Assembly: GCA_041390905.1 (NCBI GenBank)
Contig: JAWKPA010000012.1
Span: 434,001 to 498,000, forward strand
Source of the DNA: JACKCD01 sp041390905
GTDB lineage: Bacteria > Chloroflexota > Anaerolineae > Promineifilales > Promineifilaceae
Direction of reading: 5' to 3'
Length of the DNA: 64,000 nt
The notes under the pieces were generated by a model. That model saw nothing but the letters and a program-made list of their open reading frames with translations, searched no databases and was not told the DNA's origin. This document shows, piece after piece, positions 26,023 to 32,709 of the stretch; within the stretch, counting starts at the first letter, position 1, and each line of letters begins with the position of its first letter. The position numbers and the translations under genes were made by a program.

Positions 26023-26092
26023 AGGACGCTGATTATGATGATTTTCCTGATCAAAAAAGATTCATCAGGTTTATCAGGTAAATCTGCGTCCT
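26023..26092. repeat. 70-bp imperfect inverted repeat bounded by AGGACGC/GCGTCCT
   Basis: AGGACGC (26023-26029) and GCGTCCT (26086-26092) bound an AT-rich core of CTGAT/ATCAG words. A partial copy (AGGACGCAGATTTTCCTGA) lies at about 51293. It occupies the gap before the RluA gene together with an isolated GGACGCGGAC unit at 26105. Confidence 0.6.
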
Positions 26093-26178
26093 GTTTAAAA
26101 ATGGGACGCGGACAAACATGGGGGGCTATTGGGTGTCCTGCTGCCGCTATGAAAATGTGGAGGAATTTTGCATCAAAT

Positions 26179-27066
26179 TTAGGAATTTTGCACTGCCTGG
26201 TTTTGCTGAATGGTTTGCAGGTCGGTGGGCCAGGGTGCATGGATGTGGCAGGGCCGGCCGGTGTGAGGGTGGGTGAAGCGGGTGTGGTGACAGTGGAGGG
26301 CGAGGCGGGGGATGTTGTCGCCGTTGCCGTACACGCTGTCGCCAAGAATAGGGTGGTTAACGGCCGTTAAATGCACCCTCAACTGATGCGTCCGTCCTGT
26401 TTTCGGCCACAGCCGCAGCAGGGAAGCGGCGTTGGCAAATGTTTCCACCGTTTCATACAGCGTCAGCGCCGGTTTGGCGTAGGGCAAATCGGCCGCCACA
26501 AAGGGGGAATACCGCTGGCCGGGAGCTTGTTTGGCAATGGGCAAAGCAATTTGGCCGCTGGGCGGGGTGAAGGTGCCATGAACCAGCGCCAGGTAGGTTT
26601 TTTCCACCGCTTGTGTGGCAAACTGTTCATGCAGCAGCCGCAGCGTCTCCTTGTCTTTTGCCACCACCACCACGCCCGACGTTTGGGCATCGAGCCGGTT
26701 TACCAGGTCGGCGGTGGGGAAGTGGTGGTGACGCAGGTGGTAGATGAGGTTGGCCTGGGTAAAACGGCCGTTTCCATGCACCCGTAGCCTCGCCGGTTTG
26801 TCCACGCCCACAATCCATTCATCTTCATAAACGATGGTGTAGTTAAAGTTGGCGGCGGGTGGGTCAAAGTCGGGGACATCGCTGCCCACTTCGTCCCCTT
26901 GAGCAAGCTGGGTGGTTGGTGTGGCTAAACGGCCGTTGTGCCACACCCGCCCCATCTCAACCTGCTGCCGCCATTCGGCCGCCGTCAGGTAGGTAAACCG
27001 GTGGGCTAAATAATCAATGAGGTTAAATAGGTGATAGTTGGCAGGGACTTTGGAGGAAACGTTCAC
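26179..27066 (-). CDS. RluA family pseudouridine synthase
   Basis: 295 residues. The catalytic motif NRLDAQTSGVVV (HRLD in most homologues) supplies the nucleophilic Asp. The family motifs VDKP and KTGRTHQLRVHL are present. It modifies uridines in rRNA or tRNA. The GTG start overlaps the stop of the upstream Nudix-like gene. AACGGCCGTT copies encode NGRLA and NGRFTQ in surface loops. Confidence 0.93.
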   Translation of the reverse strand: MNVSSKVPANYHLFNLIDYLAHRFTYLTAAEWRQQVEMGRVWHNGRLATPTTQLAQGDEVGSDVPDFDPPAANFNYTIVYEDEWIVGVDKPARLRVHGNGRFTQANLIYHLRHHHFPTADLVNRLDAQTSGVVVVAKDKETLRLLHEQFATQAVEKTYLALVHGTFTPPSGQIALPIAKQAPGQRYSPFVAADLPYAKPALTLYETVETFANAASLLRLWPKTGRTHQLRVHLTAVNHPILGDSVYGNGDNIPRLALHCHHTRFTHPHTGRPCHIHAPWPTDLQTIQQNQAVQNS

Positions 27067-27524
27067 GATAGCTGCTGGTTTAGCTTGCCAGCCTGAACTG
27101 CGTCATAGCCAAACTGCATCCGGGTGCGTTCTACGTCGGCCAGCGGTACCCATTGCAGCAGTGCCCCGGTTTTGATGGCGACGGATTTGGTGTCAAACGG
27201 CCGTTTCAACCCATAATACAATACTGACAACCGTTGAGCCTGCCCCTGTTCATCCAGCACATACCGTTCTTCCAGCCACAGCAATCCATCCAGGTCGGGC
27301 AAAATACGCAGTTGCTGCTGGAAATAGCGCCGAATGGCCTGCTCTGGCCGCAGCGATGAGGTCAGAATGTCCCCCGGCGGGTGCCATAGCCCCGTGACCG
27401 GGTGATGAGCCAGCAAGACCCGTTCATTCTCGATAAAAATGCCATAGACGGCCGGCTGGAAGACAATATCCGAAGCCGCTACCGAAACGGCATTTCCGTA
27501 GACATCATAACATGTCGTTGGCAT
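27063..27524 (-). CDS. Nudix-fold protein with degenerate Nudix box
   Basis: 153 residues. The fold signature is clear (VYGIFIENERVLLAHHP, GLWHPPGD, ALLQWVPLADVE). The Nudix box Gx5Ex7REUxEExGU reads GDILTSSLRPEQ then AIRRYFQQQLRI: the catalytic Glu pair is replaced by Gln. It is therefore probably a binding protein or regulator rather than a hydrolase. It is translationally coupled to the RluA-type gene. Confidence 0.8.
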   Translation of the reverse strand: MPTTCYDVYGNAVSVAASDIVFQPAVYGIFIENERVLLAHHPVTGLWHPPGDILTSSLRPEQAIRRYFQQQLRILPDLDGLLWLEERYVLDEQGQAQRLSVLYYGLKRPFDTKSVAIKTGALLQWVPLADVERTRMQFGYDAVQAGKLNQQLS

Positions 27525-27538
27525 AAATTTTGTGAGCT

Positions 27539-27997
27539 TTAGCTGGGTTCAGGAACCGCATTCGGGTGCGCGGCAAAAATTTCCTGTCGCAACGTGGGGA
27601 TTTGATCGGCCAGGGTACCTAATACACCGTTGACAAAGCGCGGGGCGCTGTCGGATCCATACGTTTTTGCCAGCTCAACCGCTTCGTTAATTGCCACTTT
27701 AATGGGGGTTTCGCCAGAAATAAGGAATTCAAAAATTGCCATCCGCAAAATGTTGCGGTCAATGACGGCCATTTGGTCAAGCGGCCATTCCGGAGCATAG
27801 CGGGAAATCAGGGTGTCCATCATGGTTTGGTATTCAATAACGCCCATAACCAGTTGCTCGGCAAATTGAACACCAGCACTTTCCATCGGGTTTTCCCGCA
27901 ACCGGTGCTGTAAGATTTCACCCGGCTGATGGGCAGCTATGTCATACTCGTATAGCGTTTCTAAGGTGACGCGACGTGCGCGACGTCTGGTTTTCAT
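27539..27997 (-). CDS. nusB: Transcription antitermination protein NusB
   Basis: 152 residues with the NusB fold markers RRRARRVTLETLYEYD, NILRMAIFEFL, INEAVELAKTYGSDSAPRFVNGVLG. It pairs with S10 (NusE) on boxA RNA. It follows the Asp23 gene on the same strand by 21 bases, a common arrangement. Confidence 0.96.
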   Translation of the reverse strand: MKTRRRARRVTLETLYEYDIAAHQPGEILQHRLRENPMESAGVQFAEQLVMGVIEYQTMMDTLISRYAPEWPLDQMAVIDRNILRMAIFEFLISGETPIKVAINEAVELAKTYGSDSAPRFVNGVLGTLADQIPTLRQEIFAAHPNAVPEPS

Positions 27998-28018
27998 GGT
28001 ATTTACACCCGATTTTAT

Positions 28019-28363
28019 TTATATGCCGACCACATCTTCAACGTGGATGTTAATGGCATCAATGGGAATGTCAACCATTGTGTCCATTGCTTCGGCAACG
28101 GCTTTTTGAATTGCCCGACTTGTTTCCATGACATTGACATCACGGTTCATTATAACGTAAATATCAAATTTGACCTTATCGTCAGACAAATCCAGTATGA
28201 GGCCGTCGTGGCGTGTGCCGCGCCGCAAAAGGCGGGTCACATCGGCCGGCACTGCTGCCATTTTGGCAACCCCTTCAACTTTTAAGGTGGCGAAATAGGC
28301 GATGGTGCCCAATACTTCGGGGGCTACTTCAATACGCCCAAGACTTTCCCGTACTTCGCTCAT
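28019..28363 (-). CDS. Asp23/Gls24 family protein
   Basis: 114 residues with the family core GRIEVAPEVLGTIAYFATLKVEGVAKM and an amphipathic VDIPIDAINIHVEDV end. Asp23 homologues are membrane-associated envelope-stress proteins in Gram-positives. The gene next to nusB is a standard context. Confidence 0.93.
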   Translation of the reverse strand: MSEVRESLGRIEVAPEVLGTIAYFATLKVEGVAKMAAVPADVTRLLRRGTRHDGLILDLSDDKVKFDIYVIMNRDVNVMETSRAIQKAVAEAMDTMVDIPIDAINIHVEDVVGI

Positions 28364-28610
28364 AACAAACTATAGTATTCCGCACTTTGCCCCGCGTTGT
28401 CAATAGGAAAGGGGGGAATATATTGGTTGGGTCTATTAATTGGTTGTTCGTTATTGGTTAAAGAATGGGAATTAAATCACTTGCCCATTTGGAAGTTCAA
28501 CTTTTCAGAAGAAGTTGAACTTCTTGCCCAACCTATTTAATCCTCGTTCCTTAATTCTCATCCCTAAGAAAATATTCAGTCTCTATAAGGACTTCAGCAA
28601 CGCAATTGAC
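28364..28610. other. Gene-free spacer with hairpin repeat
   Basis: An AT-rich spacer with no gene. It holds the family A hairpin at 28491-28524 and its tail TTTAATCCTCGTTCCTTA (about 28530-28547). Confidence 0.7.
28491..28524. repeat. Hairpin repeat family A, copy 5
   Basis: Left arm 28491-28505 (two substitutions from consensus) and right arm 28510-28524. It is followed by the tail TTTAATCCTCGTTCCTTA shared with the copy at 58867. Confidence 0.85.
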
Positions 28611-29113
28611 CTACAGCTGACCACAATCGGCAATCACCACAGGCTTGGCGGGCTTCTGACCTGCGGCACCAAGTTCATGTATTGCCTTTACCACGTCCAT
28701 ACCTTCAACGACCTTGCCGAACACAACATGCCTCCTATCCAACGACGGTTGTGATGACATGGTGATGAAAAACTGGGATTTGTTAGTGTTGGGGTATAGT
28801 TGAACATACTCAGCACCCCTGATCCGCTGTGCCGCTCCTTAAAGTTTTCATCAGCAAACGTGCCACCGTAAATAGATTCGCCTCCGAAGCCATTCCCATG
28901 GGTAAAGTCGCCGCCTTGGCAGAGCATACCATATATGATACGGTGGAATTTTGATCCCTTGTAGTGGAGACCGTTACCCTTTTCACCGGTACAGAGACAG
29001 CGGAAGTTTTCGGCCGTCCTTGGGACGACGTCACTCATAAGTTCCATAATGATTCGCCCCGCAGGCTTATCGGCGATGGTAATATCAAAGAATACTTTAG
29101 GTCTTGCAGACAT
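28611..29113 (-). pseudogene. Cyclophilin-type peptidyl-prolyl isomerase, frameshifted
   Basis: The reading frame from ATG 29113 gives a eukaryote-like cyclophilin (FFDITIADKPAGRIIMEL, CTGEKGNGLHYKGSKFHRII, HSGSGVLSM). It then loses homology at a run of four G (28791-28794 on the plus strand). Adding one base there continues the protein perfectly (TNKSQFFITMSSQPSLD, HVVFGKVVEGMDVVKAI, VVIADCGQL) to a stop at 28611. It is thus a full-length 165-residue enzyme broken by a one-base deletion in a homopolymer, real or a sequencing error. No AACGGCCGTT is present and GC is low, suggesting acquisition. Confidence 0.9.
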
Positions 29114-29130
29114 AGAAAAAACGTTCCTTA

Positions 29131-29171
29131 TTTTGAAATGAATTTACTGAATTTTGAAATGAATTTACTGA
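29131..29171. repeat. 21-bp direct tandem duplication
   Basis: TTTTGAAATGAATTTACTGA occurs twice with a period of 21 bases between the cyclophilin start and the fabG stop. Confidence 0.9.
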
Positions 29172-29180
29172 GTCCTGGCT

Positions 29181-29930
29181 TTAAGTTGCCATGCCGCCGT
29201 CAACGCGGATCACTTCGCCGGTAATGTAGGAAGCTCTGTCAGAGGCGAGGAAGGTGACGAGGTGGGCGACCTCCTGTAATTCGCCCATCCGCCCCAGGGG
29301 GATGAGTTTCATGAGTTCGTCTACCCAGTTTTCTTCAAGAACGGCCGTTAACGCCGTCGGAAAAAAACCCGGAGCCACCGCATTCACCGTAATCTGCCGC
29401 GAGCCAAGCTCCTTTGCCAGCGACTTGGTGAAGCCAATAATCCCCGCCTTGGAAGCGGCATAGTTCGATTGCCCTGCCTGCCCCACCAGCCCCACAATGG
29501 AGGTGATGTTGATAATGCGACCACCCTGCTTACGCCGAATCAGCGGCCGAGCGATGGCTTTGCAGCAGTTGAAGACGCTTTTGAGGTTGGTGTCAATCAC
29601 CGTGTCCCACTGCTCTTCCTTCATCGTCATCAGCAGCGTGTCGCGGGTTGTTCCGGCGTTGTTGACCAAAATATCTACCTGCCCGTACTGGGCAATGGCT
29701 TCCTTAATCAACGCCTCGGCCTGGGCAAAATCGCTAACATCGGCACGAACGGCCGTTGCCTCACCGCCCGCCGCCCGAATCGCCGCCACCACTTCCTCCG
29801 CTGCCTCCGCGCTGGCATTGTAGTTGATCACCACTTTGGCGCCGTTCGCCGCCAAATCCTCGGCAATCGCCCGACCAATCCCCCGCGAAGCACCCGTCAC
29901 CACTGCCACTTTTCCCGCTAACACACTCAT
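29181..29930 (-). CDS. fabG: 3-oxoacyl-ACP reductase
   Basis: 249 residues, a classical short-chain dehydrogenase. The cofactor loop is TGASRGIG (12-19), NNAG is at 90-93, and the catalytic tetrad is Asn115, Ser144, Tyr157 and Lys161. The C-terminus, ITGEVIRVDGGMAT, is typical of FabG. It catalyses the first reduction in fatty-acid elongation. It overlaps fabD by ATGA. Confidence 0.95.
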   Translation of the reverse strand: MSVLAGKVAVVTGASRGIGRAIAEDLAANGAKVVINYNASAEAAEEVVAAIRAAGGEATAVRADVSDFAQAEALIKEAIAQYGQVDILVNNAGTTRDTLLMTMKEEQWDTVIDTNLKSVFNCCKAIARPLIRRKQGGRIINITSIVGLVGQAGQSNYAASKAGIIGFTKSLAKELGSRQITVNAVAPGFFPTALTAVLEENWVDELMKLIPLGRMGELQEVAHLVTFLASDRASYITGEVIRVDGGMAT

Positions 29931-30841
29931 TCTCCCAGTTTAAACTTCACCCGGTTCGACTTTCGCGCAATGCGCTTCACCAAACCAAGCAGCACATCAC
30001 CCGCGCCCACTTCTACAAACGTCTCCACCCCCTGCGCCGTCAAATAATTGACCGAATCGGTCCAGCGCACGGGCGAGGTCAACTGCGCCTTTAGCTCGGC
30101 GCGAATCTCATCCGGGGTTTGGATTGGCAACCCGCTGGCGTTGGCAATCACCGGAACCTGCGCCGCCTGAATGGGGGTGGCATCCACCGCCTCGGCAAAC
30201 GCCGCCGCCGCCGACTGCATCAGCGGCGAATGGGCGGCAATGGTTATGGGCAGCTTGACCACTTTTCGCGCGCCGGCCGCTTCGGCCAGGGTCATGGCTT
30301 CTGCCAGTGCCGTCTCGTCGCCAGAAATGACGACTTGGCCGGGGCAGTTATCGTTGGCAAGCTGGACAAAACGGCCGTTTTTCCCACTCGCCTCCGCACA
30401 AATAGCCTCCACCTGCGCCGCATCCAGTGCCAAGATCGCCGCCATCGCCCCCGGCTGCTTTTCCCCCGCTTCCTTCATCAGCTCGCCGCGCCGCCGCACC
30501 AGCGCCAGCCCGTCGGCAAAGCGCATTGCCCCCGCCATTGCCAGCGCTGAAAGCTCACCCAGGCTGTGACCCGCCACAAAAGACGGCCGTTCCCACCCCT
30601 GCGCCTGCATCACCGCCCACGTCGCCAGGCTCACCACAAACAACGCTGGCTGCTGGTTCACCGTGTCGGTCAGCGTATCTTCTGGCCCGCCAAAACAGAG
30701 CGAGGAAAGCGAGAAGCCAAGCTGTGCATCAGCCGCGTCAAACAACGCCCGCGCCACTGGCTGCTCATAAAGCTCCTGCCCCATCCCCACAAATTGGGAA
30801 CCTTGCCCCGGGAATAAAAATGCTGTACTCGTCACCAACAA
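29927..30841 (-). CDS. fabD: Malonyl-CoA:ACP transacylase
   Basis: About 304 residues with FPGQGSQ, the serine nucleophile in GHSLGE, and the NDNCPGQVVISG segment. The start is a non-ATG codon: TTG at 30841 or 30838, or GTG at 30835, behind TTGGGGA. A palindrome copy inserts KNGRF before the conserved LANDNCPGQ. It forms the rpmF-fabD-fabG fatty-acid gene order known from many bacteria. Confidence 0.94.
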   Translation of the reverse strand: MLVTSTAFLFPGQGSQFVGMGQELYEQPVARALFDAADAQLGFSLSSLCFGGPEDTLTDTVNQQPALFVVSLATWAVMQAQGWERPSFVAGHSLGELSALAMAGAMRFADGLALVRRRGELMKEAGEKQPGAMAAILALDAAQVEAICAEASGKNGRFVQLANDNCPGQVVISGDETALAEAMTLAEAAGARKVVKLPITIAAHSPLMQSAAAAFAEAVDATPIQAAQVPVIANASGLPIQTPDEIRAELKAQLTSPVRWTDSVNYLTAQGVETFVEVGAGDVLLGLVKRIARKSNRVKFKLGE

Positions 30842-30858
30842 ATCCCCAAAACAAAAAA

Positions 30859-30876
30859 GGCCGCATTACTACGGCC
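30859..30876 (-). terminator. Terminator downstream of rpmF
   Basis: On the minus strand GGCCG pairs with CGGCC around eight bases and is followed by TTTTTTG. It would end or attenuate transcription between rpmF and fabD. Confidence 0.7.
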
Positions 30877-30889
30877 CTTGCTCGTTTAA

Positions 30890-31078
30890 TTACTCTTCGC
30901 GGCCATCCGGCAAAACCTGCCGACCGCGATACGTCCCACAGTGCGTGCAAATATGGTGCGAACGCTTCATTTCGCCACATTCGGAGCAGCGAACCAGATG
31001 GAACGGAGTGAGAAAATCATGCGCCCGCCGACGATCCCGACGTGCCTTGGAAATCTTGCGTTTTGGTAGTGCGCCCAT
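30890..31078 (-). CDS. rpmF: 50S ribosomal protein L32
   Basis: 62 residues, MGALPKRKISKARRDRRRAH, with the zinc ribbon CSEC and CTHC. This is the four-cysteine (zinc-dependent) type of L32. Upstream of fabD it matches the widespread rpmF-fab linkage. Confidence 0.96.
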   Translation of the reverse strand: MGALPKRKISKARRDRRRAHDFLTPFHLVRCSECGEMKRSHHICTHCGTYRGRQVLPDGREE

Positions 31079-31101
31079 TTTGAAAAACCCTCTTTAAATT
31101 T

Positions 31102-31152
31102 CAGTAATCAGTAACCGGTGTTCAGTAATCAGTAATCGGTAACTGATTACTG
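31102..31152. repeat. GATTACTG/GGTAATC inverted repeat, second copy
   Basis: CAGTAATCAGT (31102-31112) pairs with ACTGATTACTG (31142-31152). Word-level kin of the repeat at 4180-4249. It lies within the predicted 5' leader of rpmF. Confidence 0.75.
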
Positions 31153-31247
31153 CCAACAGTTTATCCTGTTTTAATGACTTGCTTGTGAGTCTGCCTCTTC
31201 GATAAGAGTCCGTGCAAAAAATAACGGCCTAAAAGCCGCAACTCGGA

Positions 31248-31275
31248 ATTATAACGAGGGGTGGGAGGCTGTCAA
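31248..31275 (-). promoter_or_regulatory. Promoter of rpmF
   Basis: On the minus strand TTGACA (31270-31275) and TATAAT (31248-31253), both perfect, are 16 bases apart. The transcript would start near 31241 and have a leader of about 160 bases. It is back-to-back with the pheS promoter. Confidence 0.8.
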
Positions 31276-31295
31276 GTTTTTGGCGCGAATTTTAC

Positions 31296-31324
31296 TTGAC
31301 AACCGGTTCCCATAGTGCTACCAT
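31296..31324 (+). promoter_or_regulatory. Promoter of the pheST operon
   Basis: A perfect TTGACA (31296-31301), 17 bases, then TACCAT (31319-31324). The predicted first base (31331 or 31332) coincides with the leader peptide ATG. Confidence 0.8.
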
Positions 31325-31331
31325 GCGCCCC

Positions 31332-31427
31332 ATGTTGGGTCAAACCTTGCACCAGGTCTTTTTTAGCTTTAGCTTTAGCTTTACGAACATCTCTGGCGTC
31401 GCGCTAGAGGGAGGTCGTTCTGCTTGA
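31332..31427 (+). CDS. pheST leader peptide, Phe-rich
   Basis: 31 codons, ATG to TGA. Codons 10, 11, 13, 15 and 17 are all TTT (Phe), in the run VFFSFSFSFT; a chance ORF would not cluster five Phe codons just before a terminator in front of phenylalanyl-tRNA synthetase genes. No Shine-Dalgarno is seen. With the promoter at 31296-31324 the mRNA begins at or one base before the ATG, so translation is probably leaderless. The family precedent is the pheST and pheA leader peptides of enterics. It acts as a sensor of charged tRNA-Phe: the ribosome stalls at the Phe codons when it is scarce. Confidence 0.82.
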   Translation: MLGQTLHQVFFSFSFSFTNISGVALEGGRSA

Positions 31428-31491
31428 GTGATGGCTAGTCACCCACATAAGTAGAAAACCACCAGGGCGCGGCACAAACCGCGCCCTTTTT
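31391..31491 (+). terminator. pheST attenuator: competing hairpins and intrinsic terminator
   Basis: The terminator is an eight-base-pair GGGCGCGG/CCGCGCCC stem (31465-31472 with 31479-31486) followed by UUUUU. The upstream hairpin is 31391-31398 with 31402-31409 (eight pairs, one wobble, UCG loop). The antiterminator pairs GUCGCGC (31398-31404) with GCGCGGC (31467-31473), destroying both others. A ribosome stalled at the last Phe codon (31380-31382) would cover the left arm of the first hairpin and free the antiterminator strand. Confidence 0.8.
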
Positions 31492-31591
31492 GTTTGTTAC
31501 CATGCGACACCCTTTGCAAGAGACCGCAGGAGCAATCAATCCTGCCAATCCTGTAAATCCTGTCAAAAAAAACGCCTTTTAGGAAGTGACG

Positions 31592-32617
31592 ATGCTTGCA
31601 GAATTAGAAAACCTACATGCCCAAGCGATGGAAACGTTGGAGAAGGCCAGCACAACGGCCGTTCTCGAAGATTGGTACCGTGACACCCTCGGCCGGCGCG
31701 GCAGCATCTACCTGCTCACCCGCCAAATCGGCCAATTGAGCGCCGACGAGCGTCCCGCCTTTGGGCAAAAGCTCAACGCCGCCAAAGACGAACTGGAAGC
31801 TGCCTACGAGCAGCGTCTTGCCACCCTCAAAGCGGCCGAACTCAAGCACAAAATGGCCTCCACCGCCATTGATGTCACCCTGCCCGGCCGCAGCCAGTGG
31901 CGCGGACGGCTCCACCCCGCCACCCGCACCCTGCGCGAAATCTATCGCATTTGGGGCGACATGGGGTTCCAGGTCTACCGCAGCCGCGACGTAGAGACCG
32001 ACGAATACAACTTCGAGCTGCTCAACATCCCCCAGCACCATCCCGCCCGCGACATGTGGGACACTTTCCACACCACCACCCCTGGCGTGATTTTGCGAAC
32101 CCACACCAGCCCCGGCCAAATCCACGCCATGCACGAATATGCCCCCGAACCGATTCGCGTCATCTTGCCCGGCATGTGCTACCGCTATGAGCAAATCACC
32201 GCCCGCAGCGAAATCCAGTTCCACCAGGTGGAAGGGCTGGCCGTTGGCAAAAATATCACCCTGGCCGACCTCAAAGGGACGCTGACCGACTTTGCCCGCC
32301 GCATGTTTGGGGCTAACCGCAAGGTGCGCTTCCGCGCCAACTACTTCCCCTTTACCGAACCCAGCGCCGAAATGGACGTGGAGTGCATTCTTTGCGGTGG
32401 CGAAGGGTGCCAGGTGTGCAAATACGCTGGCTGGCTGGAGATTTTGGGCTGTGGCATGGTTCACCCCACCGTTTTGCGGAACGGGGGGTACGACCCGGCG
32501 GTCTATTCCGGCTTTGCCTTCGGCATGGGGCCAGAGCGCATCACCATGCTCAAATATGGCATTCAAGACATTCGCTACTTCTGGAGCAACGATTTGCGCT
32601 TTTTGGAGCAGTTTTAG
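31592..32617 (+). CDS. pheS: Phenylalanine-tRNA ligase alpha subunit
   Basis: 341 residues from ATG 31592 behind AGGAAG. An N-terminal coiled coil precedes the class II core: motif 2 region (RTHTSPGQIHAM, IRVILPGMCYR), FHQVEGLAVG, and motif 3 (GFAFGMGPERITMLKYGI). A cysteine cluster, CILCGGEGCQVC, is present near residue 270. With PheT it forms the alpha2-beta2 enzyme charging tRNA-Phe. The AATCCTGT repeat lies just upstream. Confidence 0.97.
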   Translation: MLAELENLHAQAMETLEKASTTAVLEDWYRDTLGRRGSIYLLTRQIGQLSADERPAFGQKLNAAKDELEAAYEQRLATLKAAELKHKMASTAIDVTLPGRSQWRGRLHPATRTLREIYRIWGDMGFQVYRSRDVETDEYNFELLNIPQHHPARDMWDTFHTTTPGVILRTHTSPGQIHAMHEYAPEPIRVILPGMCYRYEQITARSEIQFHQVEGLAVGKNITLADLKGTLTDFARRMFGANRKVRFRANYFPFTEPSAEMDVECILCGGEGCQVCKYAGWLEILGCGMVHPTVLRNGGYDPAVYSGFAFGMGPERITMLKYGIQDIRYFWSNDLRFLEQF

Positions 32618-32623
32618 GGATTA

Positions 32624-32690
32624 GAGATTGGAGATTGGAGATTGGTTACTCTGCGGGTGTCAATCTCCAATCTCCCAATCTCCAATCTCC
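32624..32690. repeat. GAGATTGG-word inverted repeat between pheS and pheT
   Basis: The left part is three tandem GAGATTGG-like units (32624-32645). The right part is two identical 15-base CAATCTCCAATCTCC units (32661-32675, 32676-32690). They form a stem of 15 or more pairs in the intercistronic spacer. Related copies are at 35244-35301 and 60906-60957. Confidence 0.85.
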
Positions 32691-32709
32691 ACCATTCGGA
32701 GATTTACCC

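Noticed and set aside
31332..31491. T-box riboswitch before pheS
   Set aside because: No AGGGTGGNACCGCG T-box sequence or Stem I features; the Phe codon cluster and classical competing hairpins explain the leader better.
32383..32709. Longer pheT reading from inside pheS
   Set aside because: It runs out of frame through the pheS coding region and the GAGATTGG repeat; PheT starts canonically at 32710.
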